A stretch of DNA of 64,000 bases from Gigantopelta aegis (GCF_016097555.1 NC_054701.1:7263469-7327468); one strand, 5' to 3'. Counted from the first letter of the stretch, positions 9,449 to 21,729 are shown. Made by a program: numbers and translations. Notes: a model not told the origin generated them from the sequence alone.

Positions 9449-12400
9449 CATTTTCTTTTAAATCTATTTCTCTACTTCTCTCTTTCTATCTCCCATATGT
9501 CTGTGTTTATGTCTGATTCTATGTTTATCAGTTTGTCAGTCTGTCTATATGTCTGTCTGTCCTGAATGTCTGGCATTGTGTATTTCGGATTCTTACAATC
9601 AATCAACTTTCATACCACTAATGATATCAACAAAAAACACTATTCTTTCCTTTTATAATGATGACGAATTTCTTTTCCATTTCAGCTGTTATTAAAAGGA
9701 AATGTCGAATTAGAATAGTATTTAATTTGTCATGTATTAAATTCAAATTATTGGCCGAATTTACAAAAACAAACAACTTTTTTTTTTAAAATCATATGTT
9801 TAAGCATTGTAAATATGCATTATTAATTACAAAACAAAATAGGGTGTGTAATTTGGTCCATTGGAATTCGGTGTACCATTCATTTTGCAGTGCTATAATC
9901 TATACTTTGTCCCATTTGTTTCTAGAACGTCTTCAAAATCCACAGCCCTATCAACAACTAGAAACATACCATACTCTGCTTCTAGCTGGATACCAACCAC
10001 AAATGTCCTACAGACGACTCTTAACTCGACAAAGCAGTTGATGCTGGCCAAGATGTTGAGGAACCTGCTGAAGATGACGCGACCCGCTGACGACACGTAC
10101 AGTTTTAACGTCAGCCTCAGTGACCGGACACCGATGGACAGACCCATCGACGATCTGCGACCACCCGGATGTAGTGATGTCACATACAACCTGACCGTAG
10201 TCATACCGTTCTTCAACGAGGCTCTGTCCACCCTCCTCCGAACAATCCACAGCCTGCTGGCGCGATCCCCTCCGCAACTCCTCCGGGAGATCATCCTGGT
10301 AGACGACAAGAGCACGCATGCGTACTTGGGACAAGGTTTCGAAGACTACCTCCGGTTTCTGGACAATCGAGTGGTGCTCATAAGAAATCATAAGCGTGAG
10401 GGTCTAATAAGATCGAGGCTCAAGGGAGCGGAAAGGGCAAAGAGCGAGGTTCTCGTTTTCCTGGATGCTCATACGGAACACAACGTGGGCTGGCTGGAAC
10501 CGCTTCTGACCGAAATAAACCGGTTTTCAAACATAGTTGTCCAGCCACACATAGTTGATATTGGTCAGTTTGACCTCCAATATAAGTCTGTCACAACGGA
10601 GAGGTTTCGAGGTGGCTTTGGATGGGATTTGAGGTAATTGGTATCTGTGTGCATATTTTTGTATATACTGTAGATCAACAAAGTGTTGCAAAAATTACGA
10701 ACGAATAATAATCGCAATACTTTATTCACGCAATAATCTGGTGAACGTGCTACACTGTATAGTACAGATAGAAAAACCTTAAAATAAATAATTATGTTAC
10801 TTTATTGCATTATTACCTTGTTATGCAGTAAATTGAAATGCCCGGAATTGGATTCATTGTAAGTGATCGCATTGTGATGCATGTAACTAGTTATCAGGGA
10901 ATGTGTTTGGTCAGGATCGCGTTATGATTCGCTGCGCAAGTTTCAGAGATCGCTACATAATTTTAAAACATTAAACAGTAGTTGTTAATCAACTTTCAAT
11001 TGACTAGAAATAACACTAATCAGGATTTAAAAAAAACTAAATGTTCCCTGGCTAACTGAACAGTTGTTTGTATCTCAGACCCGTGTTCAGATCACAAAGC
11101 TCTCTTAAACTTTTCTTTATGCGAGTTGAAAGTTTAGTTAAGTAAGCACAACAAACACCAGTCGTGCATAAGTGGCCCTTTTTTCCTTCGATAATTGGCA
11201 GGGGATCAGAAATTAAAAATATTTCACCTGCCCGATGTAACAGAACTGAAATTTACTAGCCCGCCACAATTTCGATCACTCCGACTCGTGTTCAGGTTAC
11301 AAAGCTCTCTTAAACTCTCTTAAGCAAGTCTTTTTACACTGCAATGCGAGACCGCAAAGTTGAGAGCTTTGTTAATTAGGCACAACAAACGCCAGTCATG
11401 CACAACTGGCCTCAGACCACAATTAATTTCGCTATATGTTTCTATATAGCCTTAGTGGCTATAACATTTTTATTAATATCAGCAGGCCCGTGAAGTTTTG
11501 TATGTACCTTTGCCTGCATGGGGGACACACACCCTGAAAAGGACAACCCCTGTTGTCCAGCTCTTTCTCCCAGCATATTGGTTTAAACAGACACACCCTC
11601 TAAACCAGGCCGGAGTACACCCATTTTACACAAAAAGCACTACTTTTGCATGGGCCGGAATTACCACAAACAAGTCTTCAATGTCAACAAGTTACACATG
11701 TTTACAAACTACATGCTATCCCCTGTCACTTCAGTCAAACAGTTGCCACTTCATAGCTGTCTGCCATGAAATAATCATCGTCAAACAGCAGACTACTTGC
11801 GCGGTGAAACTTCCGGATTTTGGACAACCAAATGGGAAGATAACTGTAATCTGAGGCCTATCAGTCCATTTTTTCCCCTAAAAACTGGCCCACACTAATG
11901 CATTCCAATGATATACATATTAAAGCAATGCTCGGTAAGTATCGGTATGTCACCTTTAAACTGAGAGTATACAGAGGCTGTGTTAAAACACCTACCACAG
12001 TGCCTTGCCATGGCCAATTTTAGCAATGGAAACTTGAGGGACACCAACTTCAAAATGTAATAACTTTATCAAATTTTGGAATTTCTTCATACAATGAGCA
12101 GCTATTTTTTCTTCTACATATGTTCTATCTGCACAGTGTTGTCTTGGAAAGATTTTGAAATATTTAAAGGAAAAAAAATCAATCATTAGATTTTACTTCA
12201 TTTTTAATTAAATATTAAACTTAAATTTAAATTTTTGAAAAACAAAAAAATCTAAAACTGTAAAATTTTGCATTTTAGATATGATAAGTGGAGGCTTAGT
12301 AAAGATATGGTGACTGAATTCATGATCCATTATTAGAAATGTGTCAGAGGGATGGTGAAAGTCACAAAATTGGGGCCATTTGCAACAAATGTTTACACAC

Positions 12401-15400
12401 TAATTTCAGGGAAAATTAGACATGATAGGCCTCATATTCAATTTTGACCTGCTGTATTTACTTAATCTACTTCATTTACTGTATTAGACATGTAGCCACT
12501 TTGTAAAAGGCAAAACAGTCCATATAAATGCATATTAATATGAATATGCCCTACAGATATTACTTAGGTATACACCATAATATTTTTTTTGTTGACGACA
12601 ACTTTGAAAATGAAGATTTTGTCACAAAATGCTGATATAAATCCTACCAAGAGGTACTTGCACCATATTTTTCAGTTTCCAGTGATAACTGTTAACAAGT
12701 GTAGTCATGTGCCAGTGTCTGGGATACCTCAGTGTAGTATTTCTTGATTGGAAGGATGTTTGTAGTAATGACCACTGAATATGCATTATGGATTATTCTG
12801 CCATATGTATTACAAGCCAAATGTTAACCTTTTTGGCACATTTTCTGCAATAAACTTGACAAGTATACCAGCATCTGATTACTGAACACAATAAATACAT
12901 TCAGACAGCATAGAATATTAGCCTATTAGATTTTCTAAGGATAAAAGACCATTTTTGAAAAATGACTGAAATGTGTAATTTACATAAATGTAGGTGAAAT
13001 GTATTATTAGAGTACTTAATCTTGTTAAAAACTGTATACTATTTATTTAAAGTGTTTAATTACATTTAGTAGTGATATATTCATTATATTTAGATCTTCT
13101 GTCCAATTGCAATAATTGAGAAACTCTTTAAAATTCAATATGTAAAAAAAATCAAAATCTCAATATTGACTAACAAAATCCAACTTTTGCTCTTTTTTAC
13201 CAAATTATTAGCTCAAAACTGTTAAAAAATATTGCAACAACCTGTAGTAACATCAGAGGTCATTTTATGCTATTTTGGAGGATATTGAAATTTAAAAGTT
13301 GAAACTTTTAATTTTAATTTTTAATAAATTCAAAAAAAAATGTTTTTTAATTTAATAAAATATTTAGAAAATAAATAAATTAGTTTTCATATTCCTTGTG
13401 GTATGCACAATCAGTCTGTGTAATTTCACCTCTCTGGTTATAATACTTTCATCAGAATCAAGCATTTAACCGGTGTAATGTGTGAACTATATCAGGCCTC
13501 AGACCACAATTAATTTCGCTATATGTTTCTATATAGCCTTAGTGGCTATAACATTTTTATTAATATCAGCAGGCCCGTGAAGTTTTGTATGTACCTTTGC
13601 CTGCATGGGGGACATACACCCTGAAAAGGACAACCCCTGTTGTCCAGCTCTTTCTCCCAGCATATTGGTTTAAACAGACACACCCTCTAAACCAGGCCGG
13701 AGTACACCCATTTTACACAAAAAGCACTACTTTTGCATGGGCCGGAATTACCACAAACAAGTCTTCAATGTCAACAAGTTACACATGTTTACAAACTACA
13801 TGCTATCCTCTGTCACTTCAGTCAAACAGTTGCCACTTCATAGCTGTCTGCCATGAAATAATCATCGTCAAACAGCAGACTACTTGCGCGGTGAAACTTC
13901 CGGATTTTGGACAACCAAATGGGAAGATAACTGTAATCTGAGGCCAACTGGTCCTTCTTTCTTTCGATAATTGGCAGGGGATAAGAAATGGACAATATTT
14001 CACTAGCCCGATGGAACAGAACTGAAATTTACTAGCCCGTAAGCCAGCCTACATGTATACATGATTAAATGGATTTTCAAGTTGACAGGCATTTTTGCAA
14101 TGTCATCATAACATGTGGTAAAGATTATTTATGTTGCCACTCTCTATTGATTAAAACAACATGCGTTAAACACAGCTTGTAAGTATTCAAGTGAATTTAG
14201 AGTAAGTTACTTGTATCATATAACAATTTAATACAATTTATGTAAGCCACATCACAATACTTTCTACACGCAGGTGGCTATTGTTGGCAAATGACAATAC
14301 TTTTTCCACGTAATACATAATGTTTCTACAGTATGTATGTATGTATGGATGTATGTATGTATGTATGTGTGTGTATGTCTGTCTATCTGTCTATGAATAT
14401 GTATATATTGTATATGTCGAGGTTGACTTGTTAATTACATCTATATTAACGCACTGATGCAGGGAATTATTAAATCCTTTCTGGCCTCACAAATTGTTCC
14501 ATGCCGTTGCTGGGACTCGAACCTGTGGCACCGAATCGCCCACAAATTGCAGACTAACCACGATGCGTTCTGAGCTATCCATCCATAAACAGGATGCTGT
14601 ATGTACGTATATATGCATGCATGCATGCATGTATGTATGTATGTATGTATGTATGTATGTATGTATGTAGGGTATGTACACGTGTGTACGTCCATGGATT
14701 GTAAAAGCCATCTGACATAACCGAATCGCTGATGAATGTACAGGTGGTTGTCCCATAGGAAATTAATGTAATAGATCCCTTGATGTTAATTGAAAAGAGA
14801 CACTCGTGTGACGGTAACGAATTCCTTAATATTAATCCAAGAGTATGTACTAATACTCGTAAATAATCTTAAGTTATTCTTTCAAAGTTGGGGTTTGGTT
14901 TTTTGCTTGTTTGCTTGGGAGTTTTTCTCAGTTTGTTGTTATTTTGTCATTGGGTTTTTTATTGGGGTGGGTGTTTGCATACTTTTGGAGGTATTTTATA
15001 TCTGAGGTTTTGGAGTGTTGTTGTTGTTGTGGTGGTGGTCGTTGTTGATGTTGTTGTTGTATCTGTTTGAAGGAGTGGTTGTTTTGTTTTACAGATATGC
15101 CTGGTTTTTTCTTCCAAAATACCTGACCCAGACTTTGTCGTCCCCCACAGATCCTTATCCAACTCCGGTTTTGGTGGGTTGTGCCATGGCTGTGAGGAAG
15201 TCCTACTTCAATTCTATTGGTGCTTTTGATGAGCATCTGGAGATTTGGGGCGGGGAACATTTGGACCTCTCCTTCAGAACTTGGATGTGTGGAGGTCGCA
15301 TCGTCACGGTGGCCTGCTCTCGCGTGGGTCATCTGTTTAAAACTAACTCACGGTGGCCTGCTCTCGCGTGGGTCATCTGTTTAAAACTAACTCGTACAGC

Positions 15401-16072
15401 TTCGAAGGCGACCGTCAAATCATCATCAGTAAAAATCTCAGAAGAGTAGCAGATATTTGGCTAGACCAATACAAGGTGTTTTACTACGCCGCGACACAGA
15501 CGCACGTTTCGCTACCGCCATTAACTGCGCACGAAAACAAAACACTTGTGGAACGAAGAATGCTTCGAAAGAAACTAGGATGCAAAACTTTCAAGTGGTA
15601 CTTGGAACACATCATGCCTGAAATGAAAATCCCACCTGAACATGCTATATACCATGGCGAGTTGGAAAACAACAAAACTGCAGGTTGTATGAAAGTTTTG
15701 GAAGACGGCTATATAGGAATCACGTATGACTGCTATATGTCTCGAATCCTTCCTGAAAACACATTCACCATTGACAGACGAGGTAGACTGGTTTTTGAAA
15801 ATCTCTGCGTCCACATGGACAGGGATTTGTTGCTTTTAAGACTTGGAGACTGTCCACCAGTAGAAACCAGGAAAAAGGTCGCCTGGGACTTGTTGCCGGG
15901 TCCTTATCTGGGAAAACTCGTGTATACTGATGGCTCAAATAGGTGGTGCGCTATACACATCACGAATATAACCCCTATGCACAAATTTGAACAGATGGTC
16001 CAAATGAGAGAGTGTGAACCGGACACGCCCTTCCTCTATTGGAAATTTCAGTACAAATTTACATACCGCTGA
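8834..16072 (+). CDS. Polypeptide N-acetylgalactosaminyltransferase (GALNT, GT27), three coding exons, frame-broken in exon 3
   Basis: This enzyme family transfers GalNAc to Ser/Thr to start mucin-type O-glycosylation in the Golgi. The exons are 8834-9018, 9926-10633 and 15095-16072, with GT/AG borders and matching phases (codon split AG|A at both junctions). Residues ~10-33 form a type II signal anchor. The catalytic domain begins near residue 153 (VVIPFFNEALSTLLRT, then EIILVDD). The DXH metal motif is LDAHTE near residue 242 (the family usually has LDSHCE). WGGEHLDLSFR lies near 349. The C-terminal part starts with CKTFKWYLEHIMPE and is a degenerate ricin-type lectin domain with paired Cys. 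The encoded length would be ~608 aa, normal for the family. Oddity: a 44-base direct duplication (15305-15392) shifts the frame and would stop the protein before the lectin domain. It is either an assembly error or a real lesion. The family call is secure; the subfamily is not. Confidence 0.92.
9352..9444. repeat. (CT)n microsatellite in GALNT intron 1
   Basis: A short C run is followed by about 80 bases of CT dinucleotides inside the 907-base first intron. The rest of the intron shows nothing else recognisable. Confidence 0.9.
11084..14045. repeat. ~200-base tandem duplication in GALNT intron 2, second copy interrupted
   Basis: Copy A (about 11084-11287) carries blocks such as cacaacaaacaccagtcgtg and ttcgataattggcagggg. 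Copy B starts near 11288 (cacaacaaacgccagtcatg) and resumes at 13946 (tttcgataattggcagggga). The gap between is exactly the 2.5-kb element at 11408-13945, so copy A serves as the empty-site reference for that insertion. Confidence 0.7.
11408..13945. mobile_element. 2.5-kb non-autonomous element with 451-base direct terminal repeats, copy 1 (treated as LTR-like fossil)
   Basis: Terminal repeats lie at 11408-11858 and 13495-13945, in the same orientation and differing by about two bases by eye. Each terminal repeat also has inverted ends: GGCCTCAGA at the left and TCTGAGGCC at the right. The interior has two further modules, 11855-12431 and 12428-13498, whose ends also carry inverted GGCCT/AGGCC. 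Neighbouring modules meet at AGGCCT. The flanks show aact on both sides, a target duplication of 4-5 bases. There is no pol-like coding region, so it depends on another element. It looks structurally whole and young. A 118-codon frame runs across each terminal repeat without any recognised domain. Its class is unresolved: LTR-type (TRIM/LARD-like) or a composite of MITEs. Confidence 0.7.
14046..14330. other. GALNT intron 2, nothing recognised
   Basis: AT-rich intronic sequence leading into an (ATGT)n tract. No feature is supported. Confidence 0.4.
14331..14670. repeat. (ATGT)n microsatellites flanking a SINE
   Basis: Runs of tatg/atgt lie at about 14331-14372 and 14603-14670. The two tracts bracket a tRNA-like SINE head, suggesting insertion into or seeding of the microsatellite. 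Confidence 0.8.
14469..14595 (-). mobile_element. tRNA-like SINE head (- strand)
   Basis: Read on the minus strand it has an A-box-like gatagctcagaacgcatcg and a B-box-like caggttcgagtcccagca about 40 bases later. These are the internal Pol III promoter elements of a tRNA-derived SINE. It has no clean cloverleaf ends and sits between (ATGT)n tracts, so I call a SINE fragment and not a tRNA gene. Confidence 0.6.
15013..15066. repeat. (TTG/GTG)n microsatellite before GALNT exon 3
   Basis: A GT-rich trinucleotide repeat ends about 30 bases before the exon 3 acceptor (ttttacag at 15087-15094). Confidence 0.7.
15305..15392 (+). repeat. 44-base tandem duplication inside GALNT exon 3
   Basis: The 44 bases at 15305-15348 (beginning cacggtggcctgctctcg) are repeated exactly at 15349-15392. 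Because 44 is not a multiple of three, the reading frame downstream is shifted. Reading through the first copy only gives VACSRVGHLF..., and the correct lectin-side frame resumes after the second. Both copies are identical, so the event is very recent or an assembly artefact. Confidence 0.9.
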
Positions 16073-16562
16073 GATTACAGACAATACCAACAAAGACTGG
16101 ACTTTTCTGTGTTTCAGATAGTTCAATTCAATTCATTTATTAACTTTAAACATTTACAGTTAATCAGTGTTACATACAGATACATGTACATATACAAGAG
16201 ATGGTATAATGGTATGATAGTTAAAATAACAATAATTCCGCCAACAGTGTGGTTAGAAGTCAATCATAGTGCTTTAATTAACCAGGTGATTGGTGAAAAT
16301 CTAACATCGATAACCAATGGCAGTATACAGTTACTGTGCGTTGTGTTATTGAGTGACAATTAGCAACACTTGCGTGGAGTAGCCACGGTCTGCATGCCCA
16401 ATTAGCGCTGGCGGGACAGGAATAAACGACAGTCTGATGATCACGTGAGAGATGGGTGCATTCGCTTCGTTATTTCATTCATGGATTAATTACTCCAGTT
16501 CTGGTAATGATCTCTAGTTATCACTAAGTGACGGCATTCGTTTGGTATATATGCACACATGT

Positions 16563-16611
<49 letters not shown>

Positions 16612-17150
16612 TTACAATATGACCGCCATATGTTCAATAACATTTCATTACTTCTCATCTAATTGAGATATTATAATAACCTCAGATTTGTTTTTGACAT
16701 TTGAAACGCCCAGTAGTTCAATAAAAGCAAATTCAAATGTGTATGTTAAAACCGTATATATTTACAGGAAAGGTCACGGTCACTTTTTCAAGAACAGACC
16801 AATACAAGAAGAACCATATTGTAATGACTAATAGCCAAACTCTGTTATAGGGTTTTTCTTAAACAAACCATATATTTAACCATATAATTAAATAACCCCA
16901 CTTGTCTTTACAAACTCGTGTATTTATGATTGGTATTGATGCACCTAATAGCGCGGGGGGGGGGGGGGGGGGGGGAGTACATGACCATTGGTCTAACATT
17001 GCTCCAGCAGAATGTTGATATAACTGGCATGATATAATGAACTTTTTGAATGCTACTGGATAACATTCGAATCAAGTGGAATTCTTGTGTTGTGGACTGA
17101 AAGTGGGCTATTAGTAAAGAAAATTGCAGAGAATGCACTGAGTGGGAAAT
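16073..17150. other. GALNT 3' flank; no gene seen
   Basis: It holds a (CA)n tract at about 16567-16610 and a G run at about 16954-16976. A possible AATAAA-type signal (ggaataaacg) is near 16421. No coding or repeat family is recognised. Confidence 0.4.
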
Positions 17151-18061
17151 GTTATGACAAGGCCATACGAGCCCTCACAATCACTGCACTGTTTCTTACA
17201 CATTTATAAACTTCTGATACTGAACTGAACAAATATTATTGAAATTGCAAGCAACATTGCAACAAATGATCAGGCAACAAAAGAGATTACAGAGTCGTTG
17301 CTTCATACAAGAGACAGAGGACAGAAGCAAGTTGATGAGTTTGTGAGGGACAGACTGATTCTTACTGGTGAAGGACATCTTACAAAACGGTTCAGAGTTC
17401 CTTTGCAAAAAAATAAGTCGCTGATTTTCCCCAACATTTATGATGTTTATGATTAAAAGCAGATAGGTATATTCTGCAAAGACTACTCATTGCCTCTGAA
17501 GCTGTTGAAGTGTTCAAGTGGACTTGAAAAACGTTCTGAAGGACGAACTTATCCCAATACATCTGTCACTTACATAGATGGATAGTAGTAGTCTTCGAAC
17601 AGGACAAACCTCAGTTCATATGGAAGAACTAACAAAGAACAAGTTTTGTTCGGCGACCTTAGAAATCCCTAATGGTGCAACTCTTATTATTGATGAGCAG
17701 GCACTGGTTGTTGCTTTGGCAAGTTGAAAAGTGCATTAACATTTGGTGACTTTGCAGATATTTTTGTACAGGCAGATCCACCAATCTGGTGCAAAGTACA
17801 ATCGAATTGATATCCTTTTTTGAAAGATATAAACATCATTCTATCTAGGAGAAAGCGAACTGGTACTCGATTTTTTATCAGATGAGCTGATCAGTACATC
17901 CACATCAGACAAGACTATTGTAGTTGCTGGAGGATTCACAGATGGCACAGATGTCAGAAGCAACACACTAGACATCAACATCACACAAGGTTACCATGAG
18001 GAGGCTTATACCCGAATTGTGCTTCACTGTGTGAATGATAGTTCTGACTCCATTGTGCTGT

Positions 18062-18360
18062 AGGGGACAGGACGTTACCCAGTGGTACAGCGCTTGCTTC
18101 TTGTGCGGACAGTCTAGGATTGATCCCCGTCGGTGAGCCCATTGGGCAAGTTCTCTTTCCAACCAGTACAACACGATCAAAGACCATGGTATGTTCTATC
18201 CTGTATGTGTGATGGTGCGTATAAAAGATCCCTTGCTACTAATGGAAAAAAGTAGCAGGTTTCCTCTGAGACTATATGTAAAAATTACCAAATGTCTGAT
18301 ATCCAATAGCCAATGATTAATAAATAAATGTACTCTAGTGGTGTCGTTAAACAAAACAAA
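18062..18360 (+). mobile_element. Full-length tRNA-derived SINE (+ strand)
   Basis: Head, body and tail are all present: acccagtggtacagcgcttg, gtgagcccattgggcaagtt, tataaaagatcccttgctac, and the tail gtggtgtcgttaaacaaaac. It is inserted in the degraded HEEADTR-type copy. Confidence 0.9.
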
Positions 18361-18386
18361 CTGTGTTTGATTTACATGGTTTAGAC

Positions 18387-18405
18387 CCCCCCCCCCCCCC
18401 CCCCC
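18387..18405. repeat. C homopolymer run
   Basis: About 19 C residues just after the SINE tail, inside the degraded gene copy. Confidence 0.8.
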
Positions 18406-18715
18406 AACAGCTCAACTTCTTCATGCTTATGCGCTAACAAGTTGTGATACAACTTCGCACCTATCTGTTCACACCAAGACAACAGCTCTTGATATCTTCT
18501 ACAAGCACAAAGAACTGCTTGTTGGCCGTGGAAAAGAACCTCTGACACAACACACAATGCATAATGCTGAGTCATTCATTTGTAAGATCTATAAATGCTT
18601 CCTGCAACAAGTGAAGCTAAAAGAAACAAAGGGCTCATTATCAAACCAGCATTTGGCTTCAAGCCAGTACATTACTTCTAAGTATTTCACCAGCCACAAC
18701 TATGGGATAGGATCT

Positions 18716-19520
18716 GAGCAATTCAATTTTGAAAATTACCTTAATATTATTCCTGAAAAATTATCGACCGTTATGATAAAATTTAGGACTTCTAACCATT
18801 ATTTACCTGTTGTGACTAGACGTTGGAATACAGTTCTATTAGAAGATAGACTTTCTACTATTTGTGATGAAACCGATATGAGAGACGAATTTCATTATTT
18901 GTTTGTATGTAGTTTTTTCAATAATACCCGGAAAGAATGTTTACACCCATATTATTATATATGACCAAATATATATATATAAATTTCGAGAACTTATAAG
19001 CAGTAAAAGAATAAGCTAAATTCATCAATATAATTTTTCAAGTATTTAAACATCCATAACAACACCAAAACCTAACAACAACCAAAATTACCATACATTA
19101 ACCAGTTAATGTAACTAAAGGTCAACATATATCTATACTTGATATATTGTAAATCGTATTACATTATTTTACGTCTTTAGTGTTAATTTATGAAACTTTA
19201 TTTTTATTATTATTATTTGGTTTTACATCAAATTATACACATTTATATCTATATATCAAGCATTGTAAAGTACACGATTGTAACTGAAATATTCTGAATA
19301 ATTATATTTTATAATGTATCTCAACTCTGTTACATCGCGGAGTGTATTTAATTGTTAATACACATATTTTTATAATGTACTGTATTTGCATTTGTATTCA
19401 TATATGTACCAAGAAATGTATTCCTATTACTGTACCCTCCTGTAAACCATCTTTTCAAAATCAGAATATGTATGTTCCTCTAACGCCGTTGCATAACGGC
19501 CTGAGTGTAATAAAGTTTTG
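18716..19520 (+). mobile_element. LINE 3' fragment (CR1/L2-like tail with zinc-knuckle end)
   Basis: The frame to 18964 carries the C-terminal region typical of mollusc LINE ORF2 ends: FRTSNHYLPVVTRRW, then EDRLSTICDETDMRDEFHYL with a Cys/His cluster. It is followed by a decayed continuation and an AT-rich 3' region that ends near gcctgagtgtaataaagttt. It is 5'-truncated and inactive. The clade call is from memory of similar sequences and is tentative; the RNase-H LINE fragments at 58-62 kb are a different family. Confidence 0.65.
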
Positions 19521-19690
19521 TTCTCCATCCAGTTTTAGTATCCCTACTATCTGCACCAGCATCCTGCTTGCAACTAATTACATGTGGCTGCACCTCCATG
19601 TGTTTTTCTCAGAAATATAAATGCAGAAAGGCAAAACTGTCGTGCATTGCTGCTTGCAAAAGTGCAGGTGACTGCATGAACATTGACGTA

Positions 19691-20092
19691 GTTGAACTAT
19701 AATAGATCTAACGTCTGTGTGACCCGATGTCAGAAGTTCAGAACAGTGCGAGTTTGAATGTCATGTTTAAAGTTTACGTTTATGTTAGAATAACGTGTTT
19801 CAAATTTTAGTTATTAATCTAATGTTATACTTTGGTGCTTAAGTTCATCACTTATCCAAAACGCAACATGTAAAAACTACATTGAAGGCCAAAACATATC
19901 TTAATAGAGAATAACAATACAATTTCTTGTTATATTGGGATGCCATAATGCAAATTGATCTTGGGCTTTTCTGTAAAACATAAAAATCTTGATACTACAT
20001 ACTTTAATTCGTTTTGATTGGATTGCTAGGTGATTAGTATATCAGAAAAATACCTTAGATCACTGGTATATCTCGGTTAGTTGGTCTTATGT
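19691..20092. other. No gene seen
   Basis: AT-rich sequence without a recognised feature between the dead gene copy and a long GT microsatellite. Confidence 0.4.
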
Positions 20093-20097
20093 AAGTT

Positions 20098-20341
20098 TGT
20101 GTGTGTGTGTGTGTGTGTGTGCGTGCGTGCGTGTGTGTCTGTGTGTGTGTGTGTGTGTGCGTGTGTGTGTGGGTGGGTGCGTGCGTGTGCGTGTGTATAT
20201 GTGTCTGTGTGTCCGTCTGTCTGTGTATATGTGTGTGTGTGAGAGAGAGAGAGTGTGTGTGTGTGTGTGCGTGCGTGTGTGCGTGTGTGTGCGTGTGTAT
20301 GTGTGTGTGTGTGTGTCCGTCTGTCTTTATGTATATGTGTA

Positions 20342-20379
<38 letters not shown>

Positions 20380-20500
20380 TGTGTGTGTGTGTGTGTGTGT
20401 GTTTGAGAGAGTGTGTGTGTATGTGTGTGTTTGTGTATGAGAGAGAGAGAGTGTGTGTGTCTGTGTGTCTGTGTGTGTGTGTGTGTCTGTGAGTGATTGT
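20098..20500. repeat. Long (GT)n/(GA)n compound microsatellite
   Basis: About 400 bases of gtgtgt with interspersed gagaga blocks and gtccgtctgtct islands that recur. Frames over 100 codons exist on both strands but encode only Cys/Val or His/Thr runs and are rejected as genes. Confidence 0.95.
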
Positions 20501-20639
20501 CTGCGCACGTGCGTGTGTGTGTTTGCCTGTTTGTGGGCGCACTGCAGACGTGACTACCACATGTAAACGTAAAGTTGCATTCTTTCCAGAATAATGTGTC
20601 ATGGTGCTTACGTGTGTTTTCGTTGCTTAGTACTTTAGT

Positions 20640-21420
20640 TTTATGATACCCATTTATATTAGAAAGTTTTGGCAGGTCGTGTGTGTAAACACTTTGTATA
20701 TTTGGTTATGTACATTTATTATTACAATGTATTTCAATTATAGAATTTGCCATGTTGACGAATTAAATGCCTGTAAACTTATTGGAATTATTGTGGTTAG
20801 AATTATGGTATTTCAGAATCCAGTTGCACGAATTCGGTATATCAAAAACAATTGTCATTGTTACAATTCAGCAAGTAATCGAGCAATCTAAATCCCCCGT
20901 GGCCTTTTATACTCAAAACGTGTACATGCAGCATGTTTTAAGCGGTTTTATCAAATTGAAAAACTTGTGAAAAGCCATTTTGCATTGTTGTACTGAGACA
21001 TCACATCACATGTTCGTGATCGATAATGTCTTGCCTACACTGTAATTAAATATCCTAATTATCATAACATGTTAATGTTAAAAATATTTCAATATCCCCT
21101 ACATTTTGTGAGTAATATCTTAAGGATTATTTGTGTGAATGATTGCAAGATTAATTTTTACACCACGTCATATAACACCAGACATTGGTTAATGTATATT
21201 TATTGTTTTAATGTACATGTATATACATTTTTCCTGTTGACTAATTAAATACCTATTGGAATTGTAAACGTATTGGAATTATTCTGGTTCGATTTATAGT
21301 ATTTCATTATCCTGTTAAATGAATTATGTGCATCAAAACCAGTTGTATTAAGGATTATCTGTGTGAATGATTGCAAGATTGTGTTTACGACACGCTATGT
21401 AACACAGACTTAAGAAAAGT
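20640..21420 (+). repeat. Dispersed repeat, copy 2 (uninterrupted)
   Basis: This is the counterpart of the split copy at 480-712 / 3062-3330. It also contains a diverged internal repetition: the block cctgtaaac...tattggaattatt...ggtt appears near 20768 and 21262, and ttaaggattat...gtgaatgattgcaaga appears near 21120 and 21350. No coding content. Confidence 0.7.
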
Positions 21421-21729
21421 GTTTTAAAGATGACAAACATAATATGCAGAATTGTGATGAGATCAAGAATAAAGCCATCGGGAAATACTTTTAAACAGTT
21501 TGTTGACAAGACAAATTTCAGACATTTTACAACTAATATATTTCATACAACGAGATGCGAACAAATCGCTTTTTGGCATGAAACTATGTTTTTATCAGAA
21601 ATATTATAAAGTGTTTAAAACTCTTCATACATAATTGTTAGATGAATGTTGGATAACTTTCCCCAAAACTAGCTCGCTCTATTCCAGTTCGCCACAGCAG
21701 TTAGCCAACTCGCTCCAATTTCAAAGTTA
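21421..21729. other. No gene seen
   Basis: AT-rich sequence without a recognised feature. Confidence 0.4.

Larger units (their letters stand above)
17160..19690 (+). pseudogene. Degraded copy of an uncharacterised family with HEEADTR-like and HALTGCDTT-like motifs, interrupted by a SINE and a LINE
   Basis: Translated pieces match a protein family that I recall as widespread but uncharacterised in invertebrate genomes and possibly transposon-associated. Recognisable pieces are KYNRID near 17795, a YHEEA-like block near 17993 (family form HEEADTR), and YALTSCDTTSHLSVHTKTT-like sequence near 18428-18485 (family form HALTGCDTT). A short Cys-rich tail, KCRKAKLSC..., lies near 19625-19680 and recalls a CXC-type zinc-binding end. 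The copy is heavily decayed. A SINE sits at 18062-18360 and a LINE 3' end at about 18716-19520, and the family's blocks continue in order across both. Its function is unknown and I do not assign one. Confidence 0.55.

Noticed and set aside
9893-10391. Minus-strand frames of 127-140 codons
   Set aside because: They are shadows of GALNT exon 2, whose plus-strand reading matches the family motifs.
14469-14595. Functional tRNA gene on the minus strand
   Set aside because: A and B boxes are present, but acceptor-stem ends and a proper anticodon arm cannot be drawn; the context is that of a SINE.
20077-20508. Open frames of 100-143 codons on both strands
   Set aside because: They lie entirely in (GT)n/(GA)n microsatellite sequence and encode Cys/Val or His/Thr runs only.
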